The notes beneath the pieces were generated by a model. It was not told where the DNA came from. It ran no database searches and saw only the letters and a program-made list of their open reading frames with translations. Shown here in pieces: positions 22,342 through 30,072 of a stretch of DNA of 30,149 nucleotides. This stretch comes from Lachnospiraceae bacterium (lineage in GTDB: Bacteria > Bacillota > Clostridia > Lachnospirales > Lachnospiraceae). Both the position numbers and the translations under genes were made by a program. The DNA lies in assembly GCA_009774375.1 (NCBI GenBank), contig VSNO01000035.1:1-30149 (forward strand), given 5' to 3'. Numbering within the stretch: position 1 is the stretch's first letter; each line of letters opens with the position of its first letter.

Positions 22342-23041
22342 CTCTGAAAACATCTCCTTTCCCGTCTGTCCTGCCCAGATCCGTGAGCCTTCCGTCCGCC
22401 ACGCGCAGCACGCGGTCCGCTGCCGCCGCCAGGCTGTCGTTGTGCGTGATCATGAATATGGTCTGCTGATAGCGCCTCGATGCCTTGATCAGCAGGTCGA
22501 GCACTTCCTGGCTGTTTTTGCTGTCAAGATTTCCGGTCGGCTCGTCGGCGAGGATCAGTTTCGGCCTTGTGATCAGGGCGCGCCCGATGGCAACACGCTG
22601 CTGCTGTCCGCCCGACAACTGTCTTGGGAGATGACGGCGTCTGTCCTTTAACCCCAGGATCTCCAGCGTCTCCTCGACGAGAGCGGGATCGGGTTTCGCG
22701 TAGTCCAGCAGCAGCGGAAAGATGATATTCTGTTCGACATTCAGCTCGGCCACAAGCTGAAACGACTGGAAGATAAAGCCGATATTGCGCCTTCTGAAGA
22801 TCGTCCGCGCCTCCTCCTTCATGGCAAAAAGCGCGTTCCCGTCGACGAGGATCTCTCCCGAGGTGGGAGTGTCAAGGGCGCCGATACAATTTAATAAAGT
22901 GCTCTTTCCAGAGCCTGATTCGCCCACGACCGCGCAGAAGTCCCCCTTCTCCAGTGCAAATGAGACGTTTTTTAACGCGTCGACCTGCACCTCGCCATTG
23001 CCGTAGGTTTTACATAGATCATGTACCTGTAAGATTTCCAT
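22325..23041 (-). CDS. ABC transporter ATP-binding protein (MacB/LolD type)
   Basis: A 238-residue ATPase that drives the FtsX-type permease encoded next. It has Walker A GESGSGKST (40-48), signature LSGGQ (142-146), Walker B LILADE (162-167) followed by PTGNLDS, and the switch histidine in MITHND. The extended match to the MacB/LolD/FtsE class (LNCIGALDTPTSGEI, FQSFQLVAELNV) indicates export rather than nutrient uptake. AAAGGAG is 8 bases before ATG 23041. Upstream is a promoter region with a candidate response-regulator operator, next to the genes of a two-component system. Confidence 0.95.
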   Translation of the reverse strand: MEILQVHDLCKTYGNGEVQVDALKNVSFALEKGDFCAVVGESGSGKSTLLNCIGALDTPTSGEILVDGNALFAMKEEARTIFRRRNIGFIFQSFQLVAELNVEQNIIFPLLLDYAKPDPALVEETLEILGLKDRRRHLPRQLSGGQQQRVAIGRALITRPKLILADEPTGNLDSKNSQEVLDLLIKASRRYQQTIFMITHNDSLAAAADRVLRVADGRLTDLGRTDGKGDVFRDEKLS

Positions 23042-23151
23042 TTGTAAAGCTCCTTTTCATATTAAGATAAAGTACAGTCTGAACAAGAGTCCTGGATTCG
23101 TTCACCTATCTATATAGTATTAGGAAAACCTTACATCGACATGAATATAAG

Positions 23152-23167
23152 CTTACAGTTTTGTAAG
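23152..23167 (-). promoter_or_regulatory. candidate response-regulator operator upstream of the ABC exporter
   Basis: The perfect inverted repeat CTTACA-N4-TGTAAG lies about 110 bases before the ATPase start. It fits TNACA-N4-TGTAA, which I recall as the consensus for BceR-like regulators of peptide-antibiotic ABC modules. A further TGTAAGG half-site occurs nearer the gene (minus strand, 23129-23135). A -10-like TACTAT or TATATA lies around 23110-23121 on the minus strand, without a good -35, as expected for an activated promoter. Confidence 0.5.
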
Positions 23168-23176
23168 GAGCTGTTA

Positions 23177-24430
23177 TCACCATGGCAGCATCAGCGTAAA
23201 CGTCGTCCCCGCACCGGGTGCGCTCTGCAGGGAGATCGTTCCGCCCTGTCCCTCCACGATCGATCTTGCAAGCGGCAGTCCCAGCCCGATCCCCTGCGTG
23301 TCTGACGACTGGCGGCTGCGGTAAAATCGCTTGAAGACATGATGGATATCCTCGAGAGCGATCCCGCTTCCGTCGTCGGCGATCCGGATAGCCGCGGCAA
23401 AGCGGGTTTTTTACCATGTGATGCGGGCAAGGCCGCGGGCGGCCATATGATCCAGGGCATTTTTGACAATGTTGCTGATGGCCTCGCTCGTCCACGATGC
23501 ATCGCAGAGGATCGTATCGGTGCCTGAACCTTCCAGGATGATGGTCTTGTTCTCACTGTCAGCGCGGGTCGTGAGTTCACCGACGGCGTGTGAGACCAGT
23601 TCGGACAGAACGCAGATTTTTTTCTCAAACACGACGTTTCCGGCATCCAGCCTTGTGATCTTGAGCATGGACTGGATCAACTGTTCCATGCGCTGCAGCG
23701 CAAACCCCGCCTTTGCCGCAAAATTCTGTACGACAGCAGGTTTGTCGTATTCATTTTCCAGGATCTCCTGATACATGGACAGCGCCGCCAGCGGCGTCCT
23801 GAGCTGATGGGAGATATCGGAGATCGTATTTTTCAGAAAGATCTTTGTTTTCTGTTCCGTCTCGTTTTGTGCCTGCAGCATCGTCGCCAGCCGGTCGATC
23901 GAGGAGAACATGCGGTAGATCGTGCCCTCGTTTGTCTGCGGCAGGCGGTTCGTGTGCGAGCCGTCAATATAACTGTCGATGACAGCCAGGGCATCGCGGT
24001 ACAGCTTTTCCCTGGCGGAAAGAAACAGAAGGCTTGCGCCGGAAAGCAGGAGACAAAACGGTATGAGAATGCCCAGCACAGAACAGACAGCGTGCTTTTG
24101 AAACGTGTGGAGATCAGGCAGAAACTGCGTTTCCAGATCTGGCCGGACACCGATTTTTTGCAGGAGCGCCAGACCCTGAACGGAGTGCGCCGTATCAGAG
24201 TGCGCTGCGGCGGTGAGCGCCCTCGCGGCTGCGGCCTCAGAAACGCCCTGTTCGAGCAGCGATGAAGCGATCGTCTCATCATGGGACAGGAGCATGTTTT
24301 TGGCAGCGTGTGTCATGTAGCTGCAGAACAGGATCGCGGCCGTCAGGAGAATGACTGAGAATGAGATTAAAAAAATACAGTAGCGTCTGGCCGTTTTGTC
24401 CTGAATAAGACTCCAATTTGTTTTGATCAT
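23177..24430 (-). pseudogene. sensor histidine kinase interrupted by an in-frame TAA
   Basis: A VanS/BceS-class membrane kinase of 417 codon positions split by a single stop. Residues 1-339 contain a membrane helix (about 18-40), a short outside domain, a second helix (about 114-137), a HAMP-like linker, HisKA with His208 in ISHQLRTPL, and the ATPase N box NIVKNALDH. A TAA at 23411-23413 ends translation after ITW. The same frame then continues without any shift for 77 codons with the missing ATPase boxes: ADDGSGIALEDIHHVFKRFY, GIGLGLPLARSIV and GTTFTLMLPW, then TGA. AGGGGGA 8 bases before ATG 24430 supports the start. Without its G boxes the N-terminal product should not bind ATP normally. 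It follows the OmpR-type regulator gene by 79 bases. Confidence 0.88.
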
Positions 24431-24509
24431 ACTGATTCCCCCTGTGTACCAGCCATTGCGGCAGATCTTCTGTCGGATGCACATCATCATTTTATCAGTG
24501 TGCAGTCCT

Positions 24510-25259
24510 TTACGGAACCCACCGGTAACCAAATCCTCGGGCAGTGATCAGATGCTCCGGCTTCGAAGGATCGGTTTCGATCTTCTCGCGGAGCCGCCGT
24601 ATATACACGGACAAAGTGTTGTCGTCCACAAAGCTGCCCATATGATCCCACAATTCATTAAAGATCATATCCCTCGTCATAACCCGCTCCGCGTTTCTCA
24701 CAAGCAGGCAGATCAGCCGGTACTCTGCACGCGTCAGGTCAAGCGTTTTCCCGTCCAGCGTCACGCGGCTTGCCGTGAGGTCGATCATGAGACCGCCTGA
24801 GACAATGCGGTTGTCAGTATTCTGCCGGGGGGCGCTGCCCTGCGCGCTTTCCTGCGGGGCATCGTTCCCTGTCTGCCTGCTGTATCCGGCGCGCCTGAGC
24901 AGCGCGCGGATCCGGGAGCAGAGTTCGCCGAGTTTGAACGGTTTGGTGATATAGTCGTCCCCGCCGCCGTCCAACCCGCGGATCACATTGACCTCCTCGT
25001 CCGATGCCGTGAGAAAGATGACCGGGATCCGGCTGTTTTCTTTCCGCACCCGCTCACAGACTTCAAAACCTGTCCCGTCGGGCAGGGTGATGTCGAGAAG
25101 AAGCAGGTCGTATTGACTGATAAGGTCATCATTTTGCAGCCGCTTTAACGCCTCGCCCACCGTGCGCACCGTCTCGACGGTAAAGTCATTTTTTTGCAGA
25201 GAAAACTCCAGCCCGTCGATCAGGCTGATGTCGTCTTCCAGGAGCAATATTTTGCACAT
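24510..25259 (-). CDS. OmpR/PhoB-family response regulator
   Basis: A 249-residue two-domain regulator. The receiver (1-120) has the acidic pair in LLLEDD, phospho-acceptor Asp56 in LLLLDITLPDG, the TAS switch residue and Lys in TKPFKLG. The DNA-binding winged helix (about 150-249) shows LTRAEYRLICLLVRNAERVM, the NTLSVYIRRLREKIE recognition region and the ARGFGYRW wing. A poorly conserved Gln/Ser-rich linker joins them. The start at 25259 (MCKILLLEDD) is chosen for the family N-terminus and the GAAAGAAG upstream; an ATG nine codons earlier is less likely. It is the expected partner of the interrupted kinase downstream and the likely activator of the ABC exporter genes. Confidence 0.92.
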   Translation of the reverse strand: MCKILLLEDDISLIDGLEFSLQKNDFTVETVRTVGEALKRLQNDDLISQYDLLLLDITLPDGTGFEVCERVRKENSRIPVIFLTASDEEVNVIRGLDGGGDDYITKPFKLGELCSRIRALLRRAGYSRQTGNDAPQESAQGSAPRQNTDNRIVSGGLMIDLTASRVTLDGKTLDLTRAEYRLICLLVRNAERVMTRDMIFNELWDHMGSFVDDNTLSVYIRRLREKIETDPSKPEHLITARGFGYRWVP

Positions 25260-25332
25260 ATCATACTTCTTTCTGTTTTTCATCATTTTACCGATCTGCA
25301 GTTCTCATAAAAGTGCTTCATGTGATCGTTTC

Positions 25333-26619
25333 TTAAAACTTCGCAAACAGCATCATATGAAACATATCATTTTCGCAGTAGCAGCCTAATGTACCACCGA
25401 CCTTATCTGAAAAGGCCTGTATGCTCTGCATGCCGAAACCATGATTCTTTCCCTTCCGGCTCTTGGGGAGACCTGTTTCAGGATCAAAGAGAATCTCGTT
25501 TTCGTAGGCATTCTTAATATGAATGAGAAGATGATCCTGCCCACAGCGGATCTTAATATCCAAAATCTTTCTTTTCTCAACCAGGTCTTTCACGCAGTCG
25601 ATCGCATTGTCCAGCAGATTCGCGACTACGATGGCAAATTCATAGCTGTCAACAGGAATCTCCCTGGAAATGATGATATCCCGTTGCACTTCGATACCAA
25701 GTGAGGATGCCCTTTCCATCATACTCGAGAGCATCGTGTTCGCGATCAGGTTGCTGCAGTATCTTGTCACCTTATTTTCATCAGTCACCTTGTTGATATG
25801 CTCAGTGACCTGTTTGATCTCATGATATTCACCCTGCTCCAGCAGGGAATCGATCAGGCCGGAGTAATGGCGCATATCGTGCCTCAGGATCCGCAGATTT
25901 TTCTCGGACTGCTCGACCAGATAATATTGATTTTCCAGTCCTTTGATGTACGACTCATACAGTGCATTCTGCCAGTAGATCTCTGTCCGCTGGGATTCGC
26001 TCGAAACATACCGCAGTACGATGACATGCGAGGCGAACATCGCGATGATGAACAGCACTACGCCGGGAATATTCTCCGGGTGGTCGTCGATCGTGAATGG
26101 AAAGAATGTAAGGCTTGAAAATCCACAGTAAAAGAATACAGGGATCAGACAGAGCATCCACCAGCTGCCCATCATTTCCTTCTTCTGATAGTCGATCCAG
26201 ATATCATGGATCTTGATATACAGAATGTATAATATGATGATGTGCGTCAAAATGCAGCATGCTGTGCAGAGGATCAGATTTCCCGTAAAAATATGGACGA
26301 TGGCAGCCATGATGCTCCCCGCGATCACATAGTTGGAGGCGCTCAGGCCGACAAACAGCGCCTTACTGTCCCTCTTGACAGAGATGAACAGTCCTGTGAG
26401 CTGTGTCAGGGCGATCTGATAGATCGTTACCAGAAAATAGCATAGACGATTGTCTGGAAAGATATTTAATTTGAGTATATTTGGGATCGTGATCGCCAGA
26501 AAGGAAGCGATACAGATCGCTGCGGTTTTCAGCCTGGAATAACGGTGTGCAACAAATAAGTACATAAACAGCACGACAAATATGTGGCTCAGCGTATAGG
26601 AAATATTTTTGTAATACAT
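25333..26619 (-). CDS. GHKL-type sensor histidine kinase (AgrC/ComD-like)
   Basis: A 428-residue kinase of the HPK10 class. The N-terminal half has six or seven membrane helices (residues about 1-215). A cytoplasmic coiled region follows, then the phospho-accepting His247 in RILRHDMRHYSGLI, the N box ANLLDNAIDC and the ATPase G box KNHGFGMQSI. Kinases of this shape usually sense short secreted peptides in quorum-sensing or bacteriocin systems. ATG 26619 has GGAGG 10 bases upstream and lies 14 bases after the stop of the LytTR regulator gene, so the two genes are one operon. No AgrB-like processing protease or evident peptide precursor is found in the window. Confidence 0.9.
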   Translation of the reverse strand: MYYKNISYTLSHIFVVLFMYLFVAHRYSRLKTAAICIASFLAITIPNILKLNIFPDNRLCYFLVTIYQIALTQLTGLFISVKRDSKALFVGLSASNYVIAGSIMAAIVHIFTGNLILCTACCILTHIIILYILYIKIHDIWIDYQKKEMMGSWWMLCLIPVFFYCGFSSLTFFPFTIDDHPENIPGVVLFIIAMFASHVIVLRYVSSESQRTEIYWQNALYESYIKGLENQYYLVEQSEKNLRILRHDMRHYSGLIDSLLEQGEYHEIKQVTEHINKVTDENKVTRYCSNLIANTMLSSMMERASSLGIEVQRDIIISREIPVDSYEFAIVVANLLDNAIDCVKDLVEKRKILDIKIRCGQDHLLIHIKNAYENEILFDPETGLPKSRKGKNHGFGMQSIQAFSDKVGGTLGCYCENDMFHMMLFAKF

Positions 26620-26633
26620 GATCTGCGCGCCTC

Positions 26634-27371
26634 CTATGGATACTGTTCTGATACAAATTTGAGATACGCTCTTTTTACATCTGCGGTCCTTGTCTTGCTC
26701 ACCGGAACAGCAGCCCCGCTTTTCATGAGGACACTTCCGGATGCCAGCTTTTCCACATGGCACAGATTGATGATAAAGGATTTGTGAACCTGCACAAAAT
26801 TGTCGCTCTCCATGAGCTGCCGGATCTCTTCATTAAAAGACTTTCGGATAAAGATGCTTTGGATGCGCTTTTGATCCGTCAGACAGATATGGAGCGTTCT
26901 GGAATAATTTTCAATGTACTCGATCCTGGAATAGGGGATGGAGACCAGCCCCTCCTTCGTTTTAACCGTGTATATCGTTTCCTTTTTTTCTTTAGAGATA
27001 TCAGTGACAGCATAATCCATCGCCTCGATGAACAGCTCTTCCCGGACCGGCTTTAGCAGATATCTGACAGCGCGCACACCGTAAGCCTCCAGTGCAAAAT
27101 CATCGGACGAAGTGACATAGATGATGACGCTGTCCGCATCGCGGCTCCGGATCAGTGAACCGATATCGATCCCTGTCTTTTCATTCATGATCATATCGAG
27201 AATATAGATATCGCCTGGTGCCTTTGACTGGATCCGGCGGTACAGCTCGGCTGAGTACATAAAATATTCTGTCTCCAGCTGGATCCTCTCATTCTTTTCA
27301 ACGTACTTTGTCAGCAGCCCTCTGATCTTCTCCAAATCTTCCATGCTGTCATCGCAGACCACAACTTTCAT
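26634..27371 (-). CDS. LytTR-family response regulator (AgrA-like)
   Basis: A 245-residue regulator. The receiver domain (about 1-125) has CDDS at its start, phospho-acceptor Asp59 in YILDMIM, the switch residues in YVTSSDD and Lys in LLKPV. A C-terminal LytTR DNA-binding domain (about 140-245) has segments such as YIENYSRTLHICL and FVQVHKSFIINL. It should be phosphorylated by the kinase encoded directly downstream. GAGGAG sits about 8 bases before ATG 27371; the open frame extends further upstream but lacks an RBS. The gene is divergent from the marR operon with a 237-bp shared intergenic region. Confidence 0.92.
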   Translation of the reverse strand: MKVVVCDDSMEDLEKIRGLLTKYVEKNERIQLETEYFMYSAELYRRIQSKAPGDIYILDMIMNEKTGIDIGSLIRSRDADSVIIYVTSSDDFALEAYGVRAVRYLLKPVREELFIEAMDYAVTDISKEKKETIYTVKTKEGLVSIPYSRIEYIENYSRTLHICLTDQKRIQSIFIRKSFNEEIRQLMESDNFVQVHKSFIINLCHVEKLASGSVLMKSGAAVPVSKTRTADVKRAYLKFVSEQYP

Positions 27372-27449
27372 TTGTTTTCTCCTCGTAAATTTTGTCTGAA
27401 TTAACATATAGTCAAATGCAGGATAATGAATCATTTTTTCAATATGAAT

Positions 27450-27455
27450 AGTATA
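27450..27455 (-). promoter_or_regulatory. possible -10 element of the LytTR-kinase operon
   Basis: TATACT on the minus strand, about 80 bases before the regulator start. The -35 region is T-rich (TTTTTA at 17-base spacing) and not consensus. No clear pair of LytTR-type direct repeats is recognisable. Confidence 0.3.
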
Positions 27456-27531
27456 GCATCTTATTGGACTGATAAAAACTGTTTATTTGTTTTTTATGAT
27501 ATTTTTATATTCAAAATTTTGAGGGATCGCA

Positions 27532-27560
27532 TTGACAAAGGTACGAATTCATACTATATT
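27532..27560 (+). promoter_or_regulatory. promoter of the marR-MATE operon
   Basis: TTGACA (27532-27537) and TATATT (27555-27560) are separated by 17 bases and lie about 50 bases before the marR start. The -10 sits precisely between the two arms of the operator palindrome. Confidence 0.8.
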
Positions 27561-27579
27561 ATATGGTATGAATTCGTAC
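27541..27579 (+). promoter_or_regulatory. MarR operator palindrome
   Basis: GTACGAATTCATAC (27541-27554) and GTATGAATTCGTAC (27566-27579) are perfect inverted repeats separated by 11 bases. The left arm fills the spacer between -35 and -10, and the right arm covers the region just after the -10. Binding here would block RNA polymerase, the standard arrangement for MarR autorepression. Confidence 0.75.
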
Positions 27580-27608
27580 TTAATATTTGAATCGATCGGA
27601 GGTGGATC

Positions 27609-28058
27609 ATGAGAAAAAGTACATTTGAAAAGCTTCACCGCATCAATTATCTTGGAGCGGAGATGGATGCACTGTATCATCAGGCATGTCACAGACTCGG
27701 TATATCGGACAGTGCCATGCGCGCCCTGTACACAGTCTATGACAATGGCGGCACCTGTCTGCTGAGCGATATTTACAAACAGTCAGGGATCAGCAAACAG
27801 ACTGTTAATTCCGCGATGCGGAAACTCGAAAACGACGGGGTCCTCTATCTGGAGCAGGAGGACGGCAGAGGCAAAAGAGTGCGTCTGACTGAAAAGGGAA
27901 AGCGCTATGTCGAAAAGACCGCCGCACGGCTCTATGCGGCAGAGTGCGAAGTGTTTTCAGACTGGCCGGAGCAGGAGATCGACACATATATTTATTTTAT
28001 GGAAAAATTTAACGACATGTTCCGGCGGCAGATCGCTCATATGGAATGGATGGACTAA
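27609..28058 (+). CDS. MarR-family transcriptional regulator
   Basis: A 149-residue winged-helix regulator of normal MarR length. The helix-turn-helix lies at about residues 55-80 (LLSDIYKQSGISKQTVNSAM) and is followed by the wing YLEQEDGRGKRVRLTEKG. Dimerisation helices lie at both ends. It probably represses its own operon and is released by a toxic or phenolic ligand. GGAGG is 6 bases before ATG 27609. The MATE gene starts 4 bases after its stop, so the pair forms a regulator-pump operon. Confidence 0.93.
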   Translation: MRKSTFEKLHRINYLGAEMDALYHQACHRLGISDSAMRALYTVYDNGGTCLLSDIYKQSGISKQTVNSAMRKLENDGVLYLEQEDGRGKRVRLTEKGKRYVEKTAARLYAAECEVFSDWPEQEIDTYIYFMEKFNDMFRRQIAHMEWMD

Positions 28059-28062
28059 GACT

Positions 28063-29406
28063 ATGCGGACAATGAAGATACAGCTTTCAGATCATTTTAC
28101 ATACAGGAGACTCATGCGGTTCACCCTGCCATCGATCGGAACGATGATCTTTACATCGATCTATGGCGTGGTCGACGGCTTTTTTGTCTCGAATTTTGCA
28201 GGAAAGACACCCTTTGCGGCAGTCAACCTGATCATGCCTTTTCTGATCATCATCGGCACAGTAGGCTACATGTTCGGTTCAGGCGGCACCGCTGTTGTCT
28301 CCAAAACATTCGGAGAGGGCGATCCGGAGAAGGCAAACAGATATTTCTCTCTCTTTATCTATTTTGCGGCCGCTCTGGGGGTGTTTTTTGCCGTACTCGG
28401 CATCATATTTATCCGCCCGATCTCTGTTCTGCTGGGGGCGGAGGGCGCGCTGCTTGAAGACTGCGTTGTCTATGCGCGCATCATTCTTGCGTCGCTGCCG
28501 TTTTATATCCTGCAGTTTATCTTTCAGAGCTTCTTTGTGGCAGCCGAGAAACCACAGGTTGGTTTCGTGGTGACCGTATTTTCCGGCATCACCAACATGG
28601 TGCTCGACGCAGTGCTCGTGACGCTTCTGCCGCAGGAGCACAAGCTGGCAGGCGCAGCTGTCGCCACGGCGATGAGCCAGGTGGTGGGAGGCATGATCCC
28701 GCTCCTTTATTTCGGGCGGAAAAACAGCAGCATACTGCGTCTGGGAAAGACAGGATTTGATGGAAAGGCAGTCTTAAAGGCGTGCGCAAACGGCTCGTCC
28801 GAATTTATGAGCAGCGTCGCCATGAGCCTCGTCAGCATGCTCTACAACAGGCAGCTCTTAAAATATGCCGGGGAAAACGGCGTCGCGGCATACGGCGTGA
28901 TGATGTATGTCAGCATGATCTTCTCGGCGGCATTCAACGGATATACCATCGGGACGGCTCCCGTCATCGGCTATCATGACGGCGCCAGGAACCATGATGA
29001 GCTGAAAGGGCTGCTTCGGAAAAGCCTCATGATCACAGGCACGTTCGCCGTTGGCATGGTCGCGGCAGCCGAACTGTTCGCGTCGCCGCTGGCGCGCATT
29101 TTTGTCGGTTATGATCCGGTGCTCATGGAGCTTACCGTATCGGGATTCCGGATATTTGCCCTGTCATTTTTCTTTATGGGCTATGCGATCTTCGGTTCCG
29201 GTTTTTTTACAGCCCTCAATGACGGTCTGACCTCCGCGCTGATCTCGTTTCTGCGGACACTCGTATTTCAGATGGCGGCGATCCTGATCCTGCCGCTGAT
29301 CTGGGGGATCGACGGCATCTGGATCTCCATCGTTGTCGCGGAATTCATGGCAGTCGTGCTGACAGTGATGTTTCTTATAATAAAACAGAAGAAGTATCAT
29401 TATTGA
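28063..29406 (+). CDS. MATE-family efflux transporter
   Basis: A 447-residue integral membrane protein with about 12 helices, typical of MATE proteins, which export cationic drugs or metabolites using a sodium or proton gradient. Recognisable segments are the N-terminal LPSIGTMIFTSIYGVVDGFF, GSGGTAVVSKTFGEGDPEKA and AATAMSQ-like ATAMSQVVGGMIPL. The longer open frame upstream lies within marR and is not used. ATG 28063 is preferred, with ATG 28072 as an alternative; the RBS is weak, in keeping with translational coupling to marR. Substrate is unknown. Confidence 0.92.
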   Translation: MRTMKIQLSDHFTYRRLMRFTLPSIGTMIFTSIYGVVDGFFVSNFAGKTPFAAVNLIMPFLIIIGTVGYMFGSGGTAVVSKTFGEGDPEKANRYFSLFIYFAAALGVFFAVLGIIFIRPISVLLGAEGALLEDCVVYARIILASLPFYILQFIFQSFFVAAEKPQVGFVVTVFSGITNMVLDAVLVTLLPQEHKLAGAAVATAMSQVVGGMIPLLYFGRKNSSILRLGKTGFDGKAVLKACANGSSEFMSSVAMSLVSMLYNRQLLKYAGENGVAAYGVMMYVSMIFSAAFNGYTIGTAPVIGYHDGARNHDELKGLLRKSLMITGTFAVGMVAAAELFASPLARIFVGYDPVLMELTVSGFRIFALSFFFMGYAIFGSGFFTALNDGLTSALISFLRTLVFQMAAILILPLIWGIDGIWISIVVAEFMAVVLTVMFLIIKQKKYHY

Positions 29407-29442
29407 GTTTCCGGACAGCTGCGGGGAATACACGGACACAGG

Positions 29443-29715
29443 TTATCCGCCTATGCCTGCCATTCGCCATTCATGGGCATGATAATTGTACCTCAGACGA
29501 AACGTTTTCTGCATACCATACAAAAATGCTGTACAGATAAAGTTTGCTCCGAGGGAACTGCGTTCCTGATCCGCAGAGACGATTTTTTCTATATTGATCG
29601 TGATGAGCTCGCCGTTCCGATCCCGAAAACGGAACCGCATCGGCGTGATCTTTCCGTCCGTATCAGTACATGAGATCATCTGGACCGGGGTATCTATGCA
29701 CAAGATCGTTTCCAT
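29443..29715 (-). CDS. small hypothetical protein
   Basis: A 90-residue soluble protein, METILCIDTPVQMIS at the start, rich in short beta-strand-like segments (ITPMRFRFRDRNGELI) and ending with YNYHAHEWRMAGIGG. GGAGG about 7 bases before ATG 29715 supports it as a real gene. No family with a known function is recognised. It is convergent with the MATE gene (36 bases between stops). Confidence 0.65.
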   Translation of the reverse strand: METILCIDTPVQMISCTDTDGKITPMRFRFRDRNGELITINIEKIVSADQERSSLGANFICTAFLYGMQKTFRLRYNYHAHEWRMAGIGG

Positions 29716-29979
29716 GACTTTTCCTCCATCATGTGGTGCAGCACAAAAATTTTGACAGATATACGATGTTTATGATGCCTGATTTTTCTGAAATTATGTG
29801 GGGTATTCGGGCTGACCGCCCATAAAGACCCGCAGAAAAATAACCGATAAAAATCCATGCAATGATTGCGGTACAGGCTGCGTTCGTTATGTAAATGGAT
29901 TTTTACCGGCCGCATATATGTTTTCGCACGGTCCTGTGTGGACAGAAACCCGCAATTTTTAAAATTAACAAAAAAAGGG
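29716..29979. other. intergenic region with an inverted repeat
   Basis: No gene is seen. A 15-bp imperfect inverted repeat (29844-29858 and 29895-29909; shared core TAAAAATCCAT) encloses a 36-base loop. The rest is AT-rich sequence leading to the tRNA promoter. Confidence 0.6.
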
Positions 29980-30008
29980 TTGACAAGGATATCTGTCTTA
30001 TGTATAAT
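29980..30008 (+). promoter_or_regulatory. consensus promoter of the tRNA-Ser gene
   Basis: TTGACA (29980-29985) and TATAAT (30003-30008) are both perfect and separated by 17 bases, the ideal housekeeping sigma promoter. This is what stable-RNA genes usually have. Confidence 0.9.
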
Positions 30009-30072
30009 AAATCATGCGTCCGGTGAGAAGGCGCGTGATTCGAATATTGGTAGAGGATATAATTCAGTACCG

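Noticed and set aside
21076..22347. 423-codon plus-strand frame opposite the FtsX permease gene
   Set aside because: Antisense to a protein with clear membrane topology and coupling motifs; rich in Arg, Gln, His and Cys, as shadow frames are.
23411..23413. TAA read as a sense codon through a changed genetic code
   Set aside because: TAA ends several intact genes in the window (for example the SBP gene at 8469 and the second hybrid kinase at 18766), so it is a normal stop here.
23191..23646. Frameshifted alternative reading of the interrupted kinase
   Set aside because: The conserved ATPase boxes are in the original frame after the stop, so no frameshift is needed. The other frames give only low-complexity peptides.
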